From Fragilaria radians (Eukaryota > Bacillariophyta > Fragilariophyceae > Fragilariales > Fragilariaceae), in the NCBI GenBank assembly GCA_900642245.1, contig CAAAJI010000035.1, forward strand, positions 174,007 to 185,659: 11,653 bases of DNA, read 5' to 3'. Each line of letters starts with the position of its first letter. Position 1 is the stretch's first letter. The position numbers and the translations under genes were made by a program. The notes beneath the pieces were generated by a model that saw only the letters and a list, made by a program, of their open reading frames with translations, was not told the origin of the DNA and did not search any database. Positions 1 through 7,600 of this stretch are shown here, piece by piece.

Positions 1-440
1 AGCTTGTAGGGTTTCATATAGGGCTGTCAACAACTTAACATACATCACTTTTGTTTGTCACATGCAGCCCATACGTGTATGTGTCTATGTTCATGAGCAA
101 ATCAACCAGCTTAACAGTAACACGGACATGAACCAATTCATCCATATCTGCTTGCATAAAAGCTCCAAGCATATCCAGAATAGCTACTTCACGCCCCTCC
201 ATGACATCAATTACAGCAGTGCTAAACCCTGCTTCAGTTACCACTGTTGGAGATGTTGCATCTGCATGTGCAGTGTATTCTCTGCTTTTGCCCATCTGCA
301 AATCCTCTTGCTTTGATTTTTCACAACGCTTACGCTTGAGAAACAATAAATAAACAAGAGCAGTTTCTTTTTGTTAAGAAGTCAATGAACTTGGTTGTCG
401 TGGTACCATAACACTAGGATCATGCAACTGCTCCATTTCA
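1..440 (-). pseudogene. copia reverse transcriptase fragment (relic A), N-terminal half
   Basis: The fragment reads from EMEQLHDPSVM near 440 through one stop (in LTS*QKE), then FLKRKRCEK, SPTVVTEAGFSTAVID and LDMLGAFMQADMDELVHV, with an open run of 103 codons at 35-346. LDMLGAFMQAD is RT motif A of Ty1/copia and keeps the first catalytic Asp. A frameshift near 40 moves the reading to VMYVKLLTALYETLQA, which corresponds to the ALYG(T/L)xQA motif of copia RTs, here with Gly changed to Glu. The YVDD motif would lie beyond position 1. The enzyme would copy retroelement RNA into cDNA inside the virus-like particle; this copy cannot do so. The lineage is diatom-like copia by remembered consensus. 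Confidence 0.88.
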
Positions 441-492
441 GCATGTCTGCCTCAGCTCCCTCATCACCAAACATGTGTAATACGTGTTGCAT

Positions 493-1079
493 TTACATTT
501 TTGAGGTCATCAGCGGCATGGTATCACATACACTACGGGTGGACTCAGAGCCAATTGTATGGAACAAGTGGGAGAAGTGGTGTTCCTTCCTTGGACATAA
601 ATTGTAGTGACCTAATCTTGCACCATATTGACCATTCATGTGTTGGTCCGATGTGACATTACCTAACATAATGTCCACTCCTGGGATTTGCTCAATTTGT
701 TCATACTGTACTGTCCCAGGATAGTCTGTATTCTGCTCATTGTTTTCATTATCAGTGGATTCTAAATGTTCCTCGATTGGATCATCATGATCTGAAATGA
801 TAACGCTACTATGATCAGAGTGGACATCATGTGTTTCATCTTCATCATTGTCATTGCTGTTATCGTCATCATTGGACCAGTGACATGTGTTACTATCATC
901 CTCAGATTGTTGAGGCGATTCATCAAATGCTTGAAGTTCTTCAAAATCAATCACAGAATTGTTACGGTCAGCAAATGTGAGACCAGGGTCAGATTTTTGC
1001 TGGAGTGCAATAGGTGCACTCTTTCAATCACATCAGCTGGCATTGGCAATGGATTAGCATAGTTGCAATTGATAATTTT
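493..1079 (-). pseudogene. copia integrase tail and acidic linker between integrase and RT (relic A)
   Basis: The minus strand gives PLPMPADVIERVH near 1045, a frameshift, then ALQQKSDPGLTFADRNN from about 1008. From there an open frame runs to 493. It is rich in Asp, Glu, Asn, Ser and His in its first half and ends with GHYNLCPRKEHHFSHLF. The last motif is the YNLRPR..YSHL signature found before RT in many copia polyproteins, with Arg changed to Cys here. The role of this hydrophilic linker is not well defined; it joins integrase to RT. It is unusually open for this relic, about 170 codons without a stop, perhaps because low-complexity acidic codons rarely mutate to stops. Confidence 0.8.
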
Positions 1080-1661
1080 CAAGTGGATAAGCTAAAGAAA
1101 TAGTGTGATCCCTAAGCCTTTCCAGTTGGGCATAGTGCTAATGCGCCAATTGTTCTAGGACTTATTGAATTGTCATGTTGCTTGTGAGTCTGAACGTACT
1201 CACCAAGCTTCATACTTGTAATGGAAATTAGTATCAATGGTTTGTCCAGTTATCATGACCCATGGACTCATGATGGCTGATATTCCATTAACATGCAGAA
1301 ATGCGCTAAGCCAAAATACACTACATTTGGTCATTTCGATCTCAAGATGAGCTGGAATTCTTTGGAATGGAAGCATGTTATAAACTGCACACACTCTTTC
1401 CTTCACAGTACATATATATATCTCAACGTCACCCACATGTTCACCCTGAGCAGTGATGTTGAAAATTATACCATTATCAGCAAGATTTCCTCTCAATGCT
1501 TCATACTGGCCATCATGAGTACATAAGTGACTTAAAATCCACCATGTGTATATAGTTTTATCATGTTCTCATTACACTGAATCAAGGTGATGCTGCTTTC
1601 ATTGGGGATTGCCTCAATACTTCCGAATCTGATGTGTCTAGAGATTGTAAGTTTCTCTACC
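1080..1661 (-). pseudogene. copia integrase core, broken (relic A)
   Basis: Minus-strand pieces in order: LTISRHIRFGSIEAIPNESS (about 1655-1600), a stop in HGGF*VTY, a frameshift near 1522, HDGQYEALRGNLADNG, then GEHVGDVEIYICTVKERV, VYNMLPFQRIPAHLEIEM and SVFWLSAFLHVNGIS, and after another frameshift near 1205 GEYVQTHKQHDNS and PRTIGALALCPTG. HDGQYE corresponds to the second catalytic Asp and the Glu in GDVEIYI to the third acidic residue of the DDE integrase. The segment with the first Asp is not recognisable. The middle part stays open for 98 codons (1200-1496). Integrase would insert the cDNA into chromosomal DNA. Confidence 0.85.
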
Positions 1662-2017
1662 CTGCGCTGCATTAAGTGAAATTATGATCTATTTTATCAA
1701 TTTTTTGACTAAAATTGATCTCATCCGCGCCAGATCACCCTCTTATGAAGGCCTCACGTCACTCCTTCAAGCGCATGTGTTCACTTTCTGGTGAATCTTG
1801 ATAAGGCCATCAATTCGTTTTCTCAAATATCCTTCTGCAAACTATCTTTAGCTTTTATTTTGCTTTTATATTGATAAAAGTGGATAGTTAAAATGTCTTT
1901 ACAATGCAAACCCAGATGTGTAAAGATATAGAAAATTTAGATTCTTTGTATTCACTTGTACGAACATTCTTGGACGTCTCCAAGACTTTTACACAAATCC
2001 ATTTGTTTGTGATTTAG
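1662..2017 (-). other. unrecognised stretch inside relic A
   Basis: About 355 bases between the pre-integrase piece and the integrase core. By position it should hold the start of the integrase core, but no frame on either strand gives a motif I recognise. It is either heavily mutated pol or an unrelated insertion. No repeat borders or target duplication are visible. Confidence 0.5.
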
Positions 2018-2163
2018 GAAGGGATAGGCGTAATCAATGTTCTGACAGTGTGAGATCTTTGTCTTGTGGTTTTAGCCCCTAACACTCCGATCTCAGTTCC
2101 ATGTCTGTTTTCTGCAACTAGTATATCAGATTTAGTGATAGGACAATTAGGCAATAAATTCGC
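2018..2163 (-). pseudogene. copia pre-integrase segment (relic A)
   Basis: One open frame of 48 codons on the minus strand contains NLLPNCPITKSDILVAEN, followed by GVLGAKTTRQRSHTV. The pattern LPNCPxTxxDIxxAExxxG.xxGxLxGKT is the conserved block between protease and integrase in this copia lineage (from memory of the family). A stop follows at once (SLP*), and the frame before it is lost. Between it and the protease piece, 2164-2297 is decayed. Confidence 0.75.
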
Positions 2164-2297
2164 TTCAACAATACAAATAAATTCTTTGGTTCTATGGCAT
2201 CCAATCTTGATTTGTAACCTTCAGGCTTAATCTGCTCTGTCGCAATCTATATTGGAATGTTTATTCTTGTTTCAAGACACTGTTTTATCAATTCAAT

Positions 2298-2575
2298 TTA
2301 TGATTCTTGGAATGCAAATCCAGTTCCATCTGGTTTAGTTACAGTGAATGCATTGGACAGCTTGCAATCAAATGAGACATGATATTTGGTTTTGACTTGT
2401 TTCAGACGTAGAATATGTGCAATTGCCTTTGCATCATACCACACAGTTCCATCCCCAGGTAGCTCACCCTCTAGATTTGTTATACATCTCCCTACATTAC
2501 AGTGCACACTCATGCTAGGTTAACAGCGGATATCAAGCAAAATGCTGCGTACAGATGATGCTATGAATGTACCGC
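2298..2575 (-). pseudogene. copia protease / post-protease fragment (relic A)
   Basis: The minus strand reads RSILLDIRC, a stop, then SMSVHCNVG, LEGELPGDGTVWYDAKAIAH, HILRLKQVKTKYHVSFD and FTVTKPDGTGFAFQES. The MxVHCNAG...GxLPGxGTVWY...IANILSL...V..KYxVxYDS pattern is the C-terminal half of the pseudopepsin-like protease region of copia elements. The DSG active-site block, expected about 40 residues upstream, is not recognisable beyond 2575. The 71-codon open run at 2298-2513 begins at SMSVHCN. Confidence 0.8.
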
Positions 2576-2876
2576 ATACGAACTCCAAAGAAATTGTGAC
2601 TTTACTTATTTTACGATAAAGTGAGAATGGAAGCTATCCTTTTTCCATTCTGCTTAACTCAAATCTCTGTAGCATTTTTTGCTGTTGGTACCAAAAGAGA
2701 GTGTTGTTACATAGACTATGTCTTTTTTTGCGCGTCGTTTTCCACCACATCATTTGTGATACGTTCATTATTCCTCAACACTCCCAACAAGAATTGAAGT
2801 AATTGAAATTGACTTGGCTCCAGTTGGCAGTGTATTTTTTCAATTTTGGTAACTTGACTGTTAGGATTATGTTTAT
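2576..2876. other. no recognisable feature between the two copia relics
   Basis: The stretch continues upstream of relic A's protease and should carry the end of its gag and the protease active site, but I cannot recognise either. At 2859 the sequence TGTTAGGA resembles the usual TGTTGGA start of copia LTRs and may be the true outer edge of relic B's 5' LTR. Confidence 0.4.
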
Positions 2877-3046
2877 TGGATTGCATTACAAATATTCTTT
2901 AATCTTAGGGTTAGTTTAGTTCGTGAGAGAATAAGCGAGGTAATATGTTATACGTTAGAACAATGAAGAGAAGACATTATATCTAGCGATAGAACTAATC
3001 AACTTTTTCAAAGATTACAATTTAAGTGTGAAGAGGTTCTCTAACA
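2877..3046 (+). repeat. 5' LTR of relic B
   Basis: It starts TGGATTGCA and ends TTCTCTAACA, giving TG...CA ends. It matches 7032-7170 in blocks: ATATTCTTTAATCTTA, GGTTAGTTTAG, GCGAGGTAAT and GTGTGAAGAGG. It is about 30 bases longer than the 3' copy because of one indel near 2985-3020. The outer edge could instead be at 2859, where TGTTAGGA looks like a copia LTR start; the counterpart at 7011 is TATTGGAA. Confidence 0.82.
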
Positions 3047-3141
3047 CTAACATGTTTAAACACAAGGTACACACAAGGAGTCCTCTTGTTTTGTGCTAAT
3101 CGTTTGCTTAACACTCTATTCAAGGCGCTATTAGAAATCTA

Positions 3142-3823
3142 AACTTCTAGGGAAGAAAAGAAGAATGGCCTACCTGGAGTGAGAAATTCCTAGCCAAGGA
3201 AAATCATTCTGGAATAAAAAATGCCTTGTTGGGTAAGCTACAGATCCCAAAGGCTTCAGAAGAAGGAAGAAGAATGTTGAAAGATGTTGACATCAACAAG
3301 TTGGCTTTTACAGAATTAATACTGTCCATTAGCGTAAGCAGCAGTAGTAGAAAAATCACATTTGGAATTTTGAAAGGTTGCAAGACAAAGGATTATGAAG
3401 ATGGGAATGCAAGCATAGCCTGGTAGAAGCTCAAGGAGAAGTTTGACGCAGTAAGCTTGGAAAGAATGAAGACCCTGAAATTTGGATTAATAATTTAAAA
3501 GACCTACAAGTAAAATTGGAAGTTATGGGTATTGGTACCAAAGAGAATCTCATCTCTATTGATGGTCTCAAAGAAGACCTTAACTTGAGATGTGAAAAGC
3601 TTTCATCAAAGTCTGAGTCTACAAAGATTGAAAAGTGTGGCGAGGAGAAGGCGCTGTCTGCAACACAATTCACAGAAAAATGCCGAAACTGCGGAAAATT
3701 AGGTCTTAAGTCAGCACAGTGCACGTCTAAGAAGGTAAAAGAAGACAAGGAAATCATCTGCAATTACTGTAAGAAATCAGACCATCTTGAATCTAGCTCA
3801 TATAAACTGTTAAGAAAAAATTA
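3142..3823 (+). pseudogene. copia gag with two defective zinc knuckles (relic B)
   Basis: Capsid-type gag, which would form the virus-like particle. After a stop at 3148 the frame gives EEWPTWSEKFLAKENHSG, then KLAFTELILSIS and KTKDYEDGNASIAW, a stop at 3424, and KLKEKFDAVS. A frame change and apparent deletion follow, then LGKNEDPEIWINNLKDLQVK and, after a second apparent deletion, LKEDLNLRCEKLS. Two CCHC knuckles come next: CRNCGKLGLKSAQC at 3681-3722 and CNYCKKSDHLESSS at 3759-3800. In the first, His is replaced by Leu (3705); in the second, the last Cys is replaced by Ser (3798). The order and motifs fit copia gag well. The ATG at 3165 is in a dead frame, so no start is assigned. Confidence 0.88.
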
Positions 3824-3861
3824 AGTTGAAGGCAGATATGTTGGAAAAAGAAGCGGGATTG

Positions 3862-4200
3862 ATCTTCATTACCAAGAATAAACCCATATTTCAAAGCCTT
3901 GCTGATACTGAAACAATTCACTCATTGGTCTAGCACAAATTTTTCATCTTGAAGTATAATGACGAATTTTTCACCATTTTTCTATTGGACCGTGCATCTC
4001 AAGCGTCCAACCTTCTCTGCCAGCATTTTGCTACCGTGTCCAACCGTTATCTCCTCCGAAATAGTAGTGTACTTGTATAAACCTTCTTCACTCTTGCAAT
4101 AATGGCATTAAGCTCCATTAACGCCAATCCAAATTTTGCTGTCAATTCCGCCATAGGCAGTCATTGTATTTAAGACCACATCAGCAGCAGATCCTTCAGT
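3862..4200 (-). pseudogene. copia protease block in inverted orientation inside relic B
   Basis: Read on the minus strand from about 4200: DVVLNTMTAYGGIDSKIWIG, VNGA, stop, YKYTTISEEITVGHGSKML, AEKVGRLRCTVQ, stop, VIILQDEKFVLDQ and FSISKALKYGFILGNED. This is the copia aspartic protease: WIxDSGAS..., ITVGNG, GKLRCTV and VPDLxxNLFSIxKAL are its usual blocks. The active-site DSG at 4111-4134 reads VNG, so the catalytic Asp is lost. The block has the expected place in the element, between gag and integrase, but the opposite strand to everything around it. The reading resumes on the plus strand near 4433 just where this block stops (GFILGNED, then VVMKLMKG), as expected for an in-place inversion. 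Confidence 0.82.
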
Positions 4201-4430
4201 ATTGCAGAAATTACTGAGGGAGTTGCCAGGGATGCCCAACCGCTTCAAAAACATTCGAAAGTGCTACTATGACCAAAGTTCGAGTGCATATTGATAATTT
4301 TTCATCCAAATGGGATGAAACGTGTACCATAGATCATTTCACTTTTGGAAAAAAATTTTCCTTTTGTACTCTCACTCAATACCGCGTCCCAAGAACATTG
4401 AGTTCATGATTTTTCATTGATACGAAGATG
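4201..4430. other. unrecognised stretch within the inverted part of relic B
   Basis: It lies between the inverted protease and the resumption of plus-strand pol. By position it would be the gag-protease linker, carried along with the inversion. Neither strand gives a family motif. The nearest readable residues on the minus strand are LGIPGNSLSNFCNTEGSA, near 4245-4190. Confidence 0.4.
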
Positions 4431-4432
4431 TT

Positions 4433-5289
4433 GTGATGAAGTTAATGAAAGGTAATATGCCCCTATACTTTGTCAGAATCTAAAGGGCCAAAAATGGCTT
4501 TGTATTTGGAATCAAGTTGATACCAATACTTGGTAACATTGCAACCAGAGCTGTTGAGGCAAGCAAAGTCCAATCCAAGATTATCCGAAGCAATCTAAAA
4601 AAATCTTGGGTCGCTTTGGTAAGGCTGCAACCAGAATGACTGGAAAAAGTTACGGATCTGATGTTGTGGGCAAATACAAGTCTTGTGAATCCTGATCAGT
4701 TGCAAAGTTAAGACAGAAGAATATCAACAAGGACTGGAAGGGTGGCAGTATTTTTGCTGCAGAATGGCTCTACGTAGATATTAGCTCCGTCCAGGGCAAA
4801 TGCTATGAAGGATCAAAATTTTGGGCATCAGTTGTTGATGACTACTCAAGCTACTGTTGGAGCTTTGTTTTGAACCGAAGAATTGACTTGAAGAGAGCTA
4901 GCTGATTGAATTAATTGATGATTTGAAGAATTTTAAGAAGACCTTGAAATTTCTAATGTTAGATGATGCTGGAGAAAATTTTGCACTTGAAAAAGCCTGC
5001 AAGCAACAACAACTTGGGTTACAGTTTGAGTTTAGTGGACCAAAAAACCTCAAAGAAATGGAAATCGGGAATTGAAGGTGAAATTCGAAATGGACCTTGG
5101 GTAGAATGTGCTTCTACAGCATCATTCTATGAGAACAGGATCATAAACAAGGACACACAGCAATCACCATTACAACTGATGTACAATACACAGTTCAAAG
5201 GCCTTAAAAACCTCAAAATGCTTACAGGATATTCAATATTAAAACAAAAGAAACCATCAAGTCAAGGTATTTGGTTTGGCTTAATTTGA
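4433..5289 (+). pseudogene. copia pre-integrase and integrase (relic B), frameshifted
   Basis: Plus-strand pieces: VVMKLMKGNMPLYFVRI, stop, NGFVFGIKLIPILGNIATRA, frameshift, LGRFGKAATRMTGKSYGSDV, KSCES with a stop where the last zinc-binding Cys is expected, then NINKDWKGGS, LYVDISSVQGKCYEGSKFWA and VVDDYSSYCWSFVL. The first catalytic Asp is at 4777 (YVDISS) and the second at 4962 (LDDAGEN). After a one-base frame change in the A-run near 5041 the Glu at 5074 (GIEGE) completes a D,D-about-35-E set. From there the block that normally follows the Glu is missing, and the frame goes straight to WVECASTASFYENRIIN and SPLQLMYNTQFKG, the usual end of the integrase core. The His of the N-terminal HHCC zinc site is also changed (LGH to LGR). 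Confidence 0.87.
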
Positions 5290-5292
5290 GTT

Positions 5293-5485
5293 ATGGTAAT
5301 TGGAATAAATCAAAAACAAGATGATGAAGACATTTTCGATACAGAGACTACGACAGAAGATGCTAGTGATTTAGATGAGCCAGAGGATGCAACTCATGAT
5401 AACGCTCAAATCAGAAAGCATAACAAAGCATTACAGCAAATTTTAAAATTAAAAAGCTGGTATAATCCCAATCCGTCATAATTCT
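5293..5485 (+). pseudogene. acidic linker between integrase and RT (relic B)
   Basis: An open run of 62 codons begins right after the integrase stop. It is rich in acidic residues (QDDEDIFDTE, DLDEPEDATHD) and ends in a lysine-rich stretch before RT. It sits where relic A has its own acidic linker, but the sequences are unrelated and the YNLRPR motif is not visible. A hydrophilic variable linker here is normal for copia. Confidence 0.65.
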
Positions 5486-6243
5486 GGTAGGGAAATGATT
5501 GTTAAAAAGCTGATTTTGCATATTGTTAATATGGTTGATCTTGTCAAGGACACGGAAAATTTCGAGGAGGCATACCATCACCCTGAAGTTGATAAGGAGA
5601 TTAAGTAGCGTCGTGCAATTTCGAAGGAATTCGAAGAAATGAAAGCTGAAGGAGTTTGGAAAAAAATTGAGATCCCAACAGAAGTAACAAAAGTAATGGA
5701 TTTTTAAGAATTTTTCGAGCGGGGTTTCAGGAAAGTTATGCGCCCGTTATCAATGATGTGATATTCCGAATTCTTTTGGTCGCAATGTTAACCTGGAATT
5801 TAATCGGAAAAGCAATTGACATTAAAACGGTGTTTCTTCCTGGTGATCTTAAGGAGACACTCTTTATGGAGATACCAAAGCGCATGGAAGGAAGCAAATG
5901 TTTAAAAAAGCATGTATGGTCTTGTCCAATCCGCAAGGGAGTTTTGTAATAAACTAGTTTTGTCATTGAAAGGATGTGGTTTCACGGGAAGCCCTGTTGA
6001 CCCATCTTTGTTGATAAACATTCCAACTTAGGAATCGTCATGGTTGCTGTGTATGTTGACAACTGCCTTGTCATTGGAAGCGAAGAAGGGGTCAAAGGCA
6101 TGATTAATTGCCTGAAGAAGTGTGATTTTGATTTAAAAATTGAAGAAAACCTTATTGACTACTTACGTTACAAGATCCAGATAAATAAAGCAACTAAAAC
6201 AACTCATGTCATGCAACCACATGGAATTAAAAGTCTAATTTGA
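5486..6243 (+). pseudogene. copia reverse transcriptase with YVDN active site and deletion (relic B)
   Basis: The start is NFEEAYHHPEVDKEIK, a stop, RRAISKEFEEMKAEGVWKKI and a stop near 5706. The usual K.VFK...A RLVA.GY.Q block is missing. The frame resumes with GFQESYAPVINDVIFRIL, VAMLTWNLIGKAIDIKTVFL and PGDLKETLFMEIPK. Motif A keeps its Asp at 5818 (AIDIKTVFLPGDL, with Pro for the usual His). After two stops near 5947 the text continues as SLKGCGFTGSPVDPSL, a stop, then VAVYVDNCLVIGSEEGVKG. The catalytic YVDD box at 6052-6063 reads YVDN, the second Asp changed to Asn. The thumb-like part DFDLKIEENLIDYLRYKIQ closes the fragment. Confidence 0.9.
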
Positions 6244-6250
6244 TACATTT

Positions 6251-7008
6251 GGAGAAGAAGTCGCAAATTTATGCAATTACGGAATCCCTGGCACACCACG
6301 ATTAAAGATTGTAAGACCTGACAAGGTTGAAGCAGCAATGCAATCAAAATATAGCTATGGAGTGGGCATGCTATTATACCTCATCAAGTATTTGAGGGCA
6401 GACTTGGCAAATGTTGTAAGGGAACTGTCAAAATGCGTGGATAGTGCAATTCTAGTAGCCTGCAAGGAGATGCAGAGAGTTATTACTGTTGTTCTGGATA
6501 CTAAGATGCATTGTTTGAAGTTACAGCCAAAACATGAGAGAGAAAAATAAGAATTGGTCTCGTATTGCAACAGTGATTGGGCAGGAGATCCTGAATCCAG
6601 AATCAGTGTAACAAGATTCATCATGTATTTGCCTGGAGTCCCAATTTGCTGGAGATTTAAGGCTCAGAAGGGTGTTACGTTCTCAAGCGGGGAAGTCGAG
6701 TATGTGGCTATGTTGGAAGCGGTGAAAGAAATCCGTTTTATCTTCTATATGTTCGGAGCATTTTCATTGAAGCAAAACCCCCCAATAATTGTGAGATGTG
6801 ATAATCATGGCAGACCATTCAAGCTCTGGAGATCATACCAGACATGTTGACACCAGATATCACTTTATTTGTGGACACACATTGTTGATGACTTAATCAA
6901 AATTGTCTTTGTAAAATCCTGTGCAAATGATGTTGATGTCTTTGCAAAAAATGCTTACACAAAACATGTAAGTAATTGTTTAGGAAAGATGGAAGATTCA
7001 AACGATTG
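6251..7008 (+). pseudogene. copia connection and RNase H domain (relic B)
   Basis: After a frame change the plus strand reads FGEEVANLCNYGIPGTPRLK and SYGVGMLLYLIKYLRADLAN, VVRELSKCVDS, one stop at 6548, then VSYCNSDWAGDPESRISVTR, GVPICWRFKAQKGVTFSSGE and VEYVAMLEAVKEIRFIFYM. RNase H acidic residues appear retained: Asp 6575 (NSDWAGD), Glu 6692/6698 (SSGEVEY) and Asp 6800 (RCDN). A frameshift near 6815 separates the last block GDHTRHVDTRYHF, and another leads to LIKIVFVKSCANDVDVFAKN. This is the least damaged domain of relic B. It would remove the RNA strand from the RNA:DNA hybrid. Confidence 0.9.
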
Positions 7009-7020
7009 AATATTGGAAAT

Positions 7021-7030
7021 AGGTAGGGGA
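7021..7030 (+). promoter_or_regulatory. polypurine tract of relic B (candidate)
   Basis: AGGTAGGGGA lies directly before the 3' LTR start and would prime plus-strand DNA synthesis. A second purine-rich run (6981-6996) would fit if the LTR instead started at 7011. Confidence 0.5.
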
Positions 7031-7031
7031 T

Positions 7032-7170
7032 TGGATTGCATCACCAATATTCTTTAATCTTATGGTTAGTTTAGGCTATATGAGATTATGCGAGGTAATG
7101 TGCTATATGTGAGAATAGTGAAGATAAGGCATCCTAGCTAGCAATTTAGGTGTGAAGAGGCTCTCTATCA
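7032..7170 (+). repeat. 3' LTR of relic B
   Basis: It starts TGGATTGCA and ends CTCTCTATCA. It aligns with 2877-3046 with scattered substitutions and one gap of about 30 bases. The match is strongest at the left (29 of the first 31 bases) and in the last 25 bases. Confidence 0.82.
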
Positions 7171-7271
7171 TATGTTATTATGTTGGAGACTTAATATGCA
7201 CAATGAGAATGATCCGTCGAAAGATCAAGCTGTACTGTCAGAGTGTTTAAACTCTACCTGTTCAGTAGAAC

Positions 7272-7600
7272 GTGATTCTTCTCATAGTTGTTTTGCATGT
7301 AAATGCATGGGTTGTTGTTCCATCTGTAAGATTACCTCCATTCCTAGGAGCTTCATTTTCTCATACGATGATAAGCACTTCGTGCGGGTATCAGCATTCA
7401 ATGGCTGTGTTTCAAGATGCCAACTATATGGTTTATGGATATGCTGGCATCTTTGTTTCGCATGGTTATGTAATCGTCAAAACGGAAAAAGATATTGTTA
7501 TTGAATTCAAACGCGAAGAGTAGGAAATTCTAGGGCACTCTTCATTGATAAACTTATATGGTTTTGGGTTTCCCGAGACTAATAAAGTTATCCAATGACA
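7272..7600 (+). pseudogene. possible SET-domain-like gene fragment, decayed
   Basis: An open frame with one stop at 7521-7523 gives NAWVVVPSVRLPPFLG, CGYQHSMAVFQDANYMVYGY, GIFVSHGYVIVKTEKDIVIE, FKREE, the stop, then GHSSLINLYGFGFPETNKV. The end pattern resembles the part of SETD3/Rubisco-methyltransferase type SET domains where a stretch such as 'GEE(V/I)F..Y' is followed by 'SN.ELL..YGF...N'. The opening resembles 'W A...V.SR.F'. The NHS motif and the catalytic Tyr region are not clear. An RCC1-like reading of CGYQHSMAV is the main alternative. It begins right after relic B's 3' LTR, so any upstream part may have been separated by the insertion. The identification is weak. Confidence 0.25.

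Larger units (their letters stand above)
1..2590 (-). mobile_element. Ty1/copia retrotransposon relic A, pol part, truncated by the left window edge
   Basis: On the minus strand, reading from 2590 down to 1, recognisable pieces occur in the standard copia order: protease/post-protease, pre-integrase, integrase core, integrase C-terminal tail, acidic linker, reverse transcriptase. Order and orientation are consistent over 2.5 kb, so this is one element rather than scattered fragments. The frame is broken many times. No LTR, gag or RNase H of this copy lies in the window; RNase H and one LTR would be to the left of position 1. The stretch 1662-2017 holds no recognisable pol and may be an insertion or a strongly decayed part that should contain the first catalytic Asp of the integrase. 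The copy differs clearly in sequence from relic B, so it belongs to another copia lineage. Naming a specific diatom CoDi family would need a search. Confidence 0.88.
2877..7170 (+). mobile_element. Ty1/copia retrotransposon relic B with both LTRs and an internal inversion
   Basis: A full-length but dead copia element of about 4.3 kb. Two direct repeats flank, in order, gag with zinc knuckles, an inverted protease block, integrase, acidic linker, RT and RNase H. Integrase before RT defines Ty1/copia rather than gypsy. Every domain carries stops, frameshifts or deletions, and the LTRs have diverged to roughly three quarters identity by eye, so insertion is old. No convincing target-site duplication is seen (TTTAT before 2877, TATGT after 7170), and no clear tRNA primer-binding site follows the 5' LTR. 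It may be nested in relic A, but relic A's gag was not found on the far side, so nesting is unproven. Confidence 0.92.

Noticed and set aside
62..1062. Plus-strand open frames at 62-316, 395-607 and 811-1062 as genes
   Set aside because: They lie antisense to clear copia RT and linker coding sequence and carry no motif of their own.
4963..5045. First 27 codons of the open frame starting at 4963 as integrase
   Set aside because: The real integrase there is in another frame (LDDAGENFALEKACKQ); the 4963 frame becomes pol only after the frame change near 5041.
5736..5966. Minus-strand frames at 5736-5966 and 6355-6624
   Set aside because: They are antisense to RT and RNase H of relic B and have no independent support.
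2866..7184. ATTATGTT at 2866-2873 and 7177-7184 as target-site duplication of relic B
   Set aside because: It is too long for a copia duplication (usually 5 bp) and does not abut the LTR ends; the sequence is AT-rich and chance match is likely.
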